Both the position numbers and the translations under genes were made by a program. A stretch of 64,000 nucleotides of DNA, taken from the NCBI GenBank assembly GCA_964017125.1, contig OZ024911.1:37935791-37999790 (forward strand), read 5' to 3'. The DNA comes from Flabesymbios commensalis (lineage: Eukaryota > Annelida > Polychaeta > Terebellida > Flabelligeridae). Within the stretch, counting starts at the first letter, position 1. Each line of letters begins with the position of its first letter. The notes under the pieces were generated by a model. It saw nothing but the letters and a program-made list of their open reading frames with translations, had not been told where the DNA came from and ran no database searches. This document shows positions 63,018 to 64,000 of the stretch, one piece after another.

Positions 63018-63632
63018 CAATATATCAATTTTGACGCGAAGCGTATTAAAATTGATGTTTTAATAAAGGCTGTGCCGAAATGGTAACGACATAAAATAGG
63101 TTTCCAAATTCTACTCGAGCTTAAATATATATATATATATATTTCAAACTAGCTAAGAAACAAGTCACAGAATACTCTAAACATGCACAAAATCAGAGCA
63201 TCGATTCTTGTGCAAAAAGAGGATCGAAAAATTCATTTTTGTGCAAAAATCGAAACGCTCGGCCCACTATGAAGTAGGCGTCCTTTCATTAAGCCATATG
63301 TCGATTCTTTTGCAAAAAAAGGATCGAAAAATCTGAGTGTCAGATCTTGTGCAAAAATCGGATCCAAATTTTTCAGCCTAGGAGTATTGTGATTGGTTCA
63401 AAACCACGTCCTCTTATTGGTAGATACAATCTACCAATCAGAAAGGAACTTTAATCTTGCCTGTGAATGTGTATATAAGGCAAAGCCAATCCATATCATA
63501 TTGTTAATTTTCAAAGCAAGAAAAAAATTTCCCGCTAAAACCAAACTGTTAGACTATGAAGTCGTTACCATTTCGACACAGCCTTCAATAAAACATCAAT
63601 TTTAGTACGCTTCGCGTCAAAATTGATATATT
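63018..63632. mobile_element. Foldback element with about 75-bp inverted ends
   Basis: The left arm (about 63018-63092: ATATATCAATTTTGACGCGA ... GGCTGTGCCGAAATGGTAAC) is repeated inverted at about 63558-63632 (GTTACCATTTCGACACAGCC ... CGTCAAAATTGATATAT). Each arm contains a hairpin around ACGCGAAGCGT. The middle holds two copies of GATTCTTGTGCAAAAAGAGG-like text, a CTACCAATCAG box and TATATAAGG at about 63471. Confidence 0.75.
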
Positions 63633-63837
63633 TTAATGAAAGGGTCTGTGCCTTCAATGGTAACGATATAAATGGGATTTGTTGAAACGTCTAAAAGTAC
63701 CAAAATATATGATTTTTCTTCAGTATAAATAAATCATATTTTGCCTTATTTCCTTTACTATGAGAATAATCTCAGATTTAACTAAAAACATATTTACAAT
63801 TATGTTTTTGGCTTGGAGACAGAGTCTCCAAAATATT

Positions 63838-64000
63838 AGGCTGACTTTCAGGGAAAACGTCTGTCGTTAACTTCCGTTTAACATCTCTTCTGCCTGTGCA
63901 AAGTCAAAAGGCTTTATCGGTTCCCTGGTAAACTAGGCATTTACTGCTTTTTAACTGGCTCTTCCTGCCATAGCGCTGCCAATAGGCCGTATTTGCTCAC
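63838..64000. repeat. Direct repeat of about 165 bp, copy 2 (cut by the window end)
   Basis: Counterpart of 62037-62205: CTGGTAAACTAGGCATTTAC, CTTCCTGCCATAGCGCTGCC. It may extend beyond the window. Confidence 0.75.

Noticed and set aside
62037-64000. LTR pair of a retroelement
   Set aside because: The repeats are only about 165 bp, diverged, with no recognisable coding region, primer site or polypurine tract between them.

Overview
This is eukaryotic, intron-bearing, repeat-dominated DNA, most likely from a marine invertebrate deuterostome. An echinoderm or other ambulacrarian is my best guess. The reasons are several CR1/L2/jockey-group LINEs, many short inverted-repeat transposons, and the palindromic 8-mer TAGGCCTA recurring throughout. 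The species cannot be fixed from the sequence alone.

Only two host loci are supported. (1) An HMGB-like chromatin protein on the + strand: six coding exons from 46942 to 58676, all introns GT-AG, 242 residues with two HMG boxes, a short N-terminal polyQ run and a C-terminal acidic tail. (2) The first coding exon of an unrecognised secreted protein at 20563-21235. It has a signal peptide, a proteoglycan-type acidic-SGSG motif, a Thr-rich stretch, a strong 5' splice site and a TATA box. A degraded paralogue of this exon and its promoter lies at about 190-1260, split by a LINE 3' tail and a 108-bp palindrome.

Layout: 1-1.3 kb, the paralogous pseudogene; 1.35-1.6 kb, a TTAA-flanked MITE; 2.46-3.6 kb, a LINE 3' fragment; 5.4-6.0 kb, a minisatellite and SINE fragment; 6.1-11.0 kb, a two-ORF LINE on the - strand; 11.5-14.57 kb, a CR1-type LINE on the + strand ending in 151 perfect GAT triplets; 16-17.3 kb, a tandem repeat and a dimeric tRNA-derived SINE with clean target-site duplications; 20.2-21.3 kb, the secreted-protein exon; 22.15-24.5 kb, an L2-type LINE on the - strand; 26.6-26.9 kb, a LINE C-terminal scrap; 27.3-28.4 kb, a MITE and a long degenerate triplet array.

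From 28.55 to 44.84 kb lies a direct tandem segmental duplication: copy A is 9.56 kb and copy B is 6.73 kb. Each copy carries a 32-bp minisatellite split by a MITE, a perfect 59-bp palindrome and a large foldback element with arms of about 1 kb. Copy A alone contains a 2.77-kb insert whose build resembles non-autonomous Helentrons (HINE/pearl/DINE type): thirteen units of about 143 bp, an 8-bp microsatellite and a terminal hairpin.

The introns of the HMG gene are loaded with short elements. Four CAGGG-ended MITEs have exact 5-bp target duplications, and two TTAA-flanked MITEs lie in the last intron. The final 5 kb is repeats, with no gene recognised.

No retrovirus, LTR element, Polinton, CRISPR array, true tRNA or rRNA was recognised. 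The genuinely informative structures are the duplication, the transposon families with visible target-site signatures, and the two host genes. I see no unknown enzymatic or defence system.
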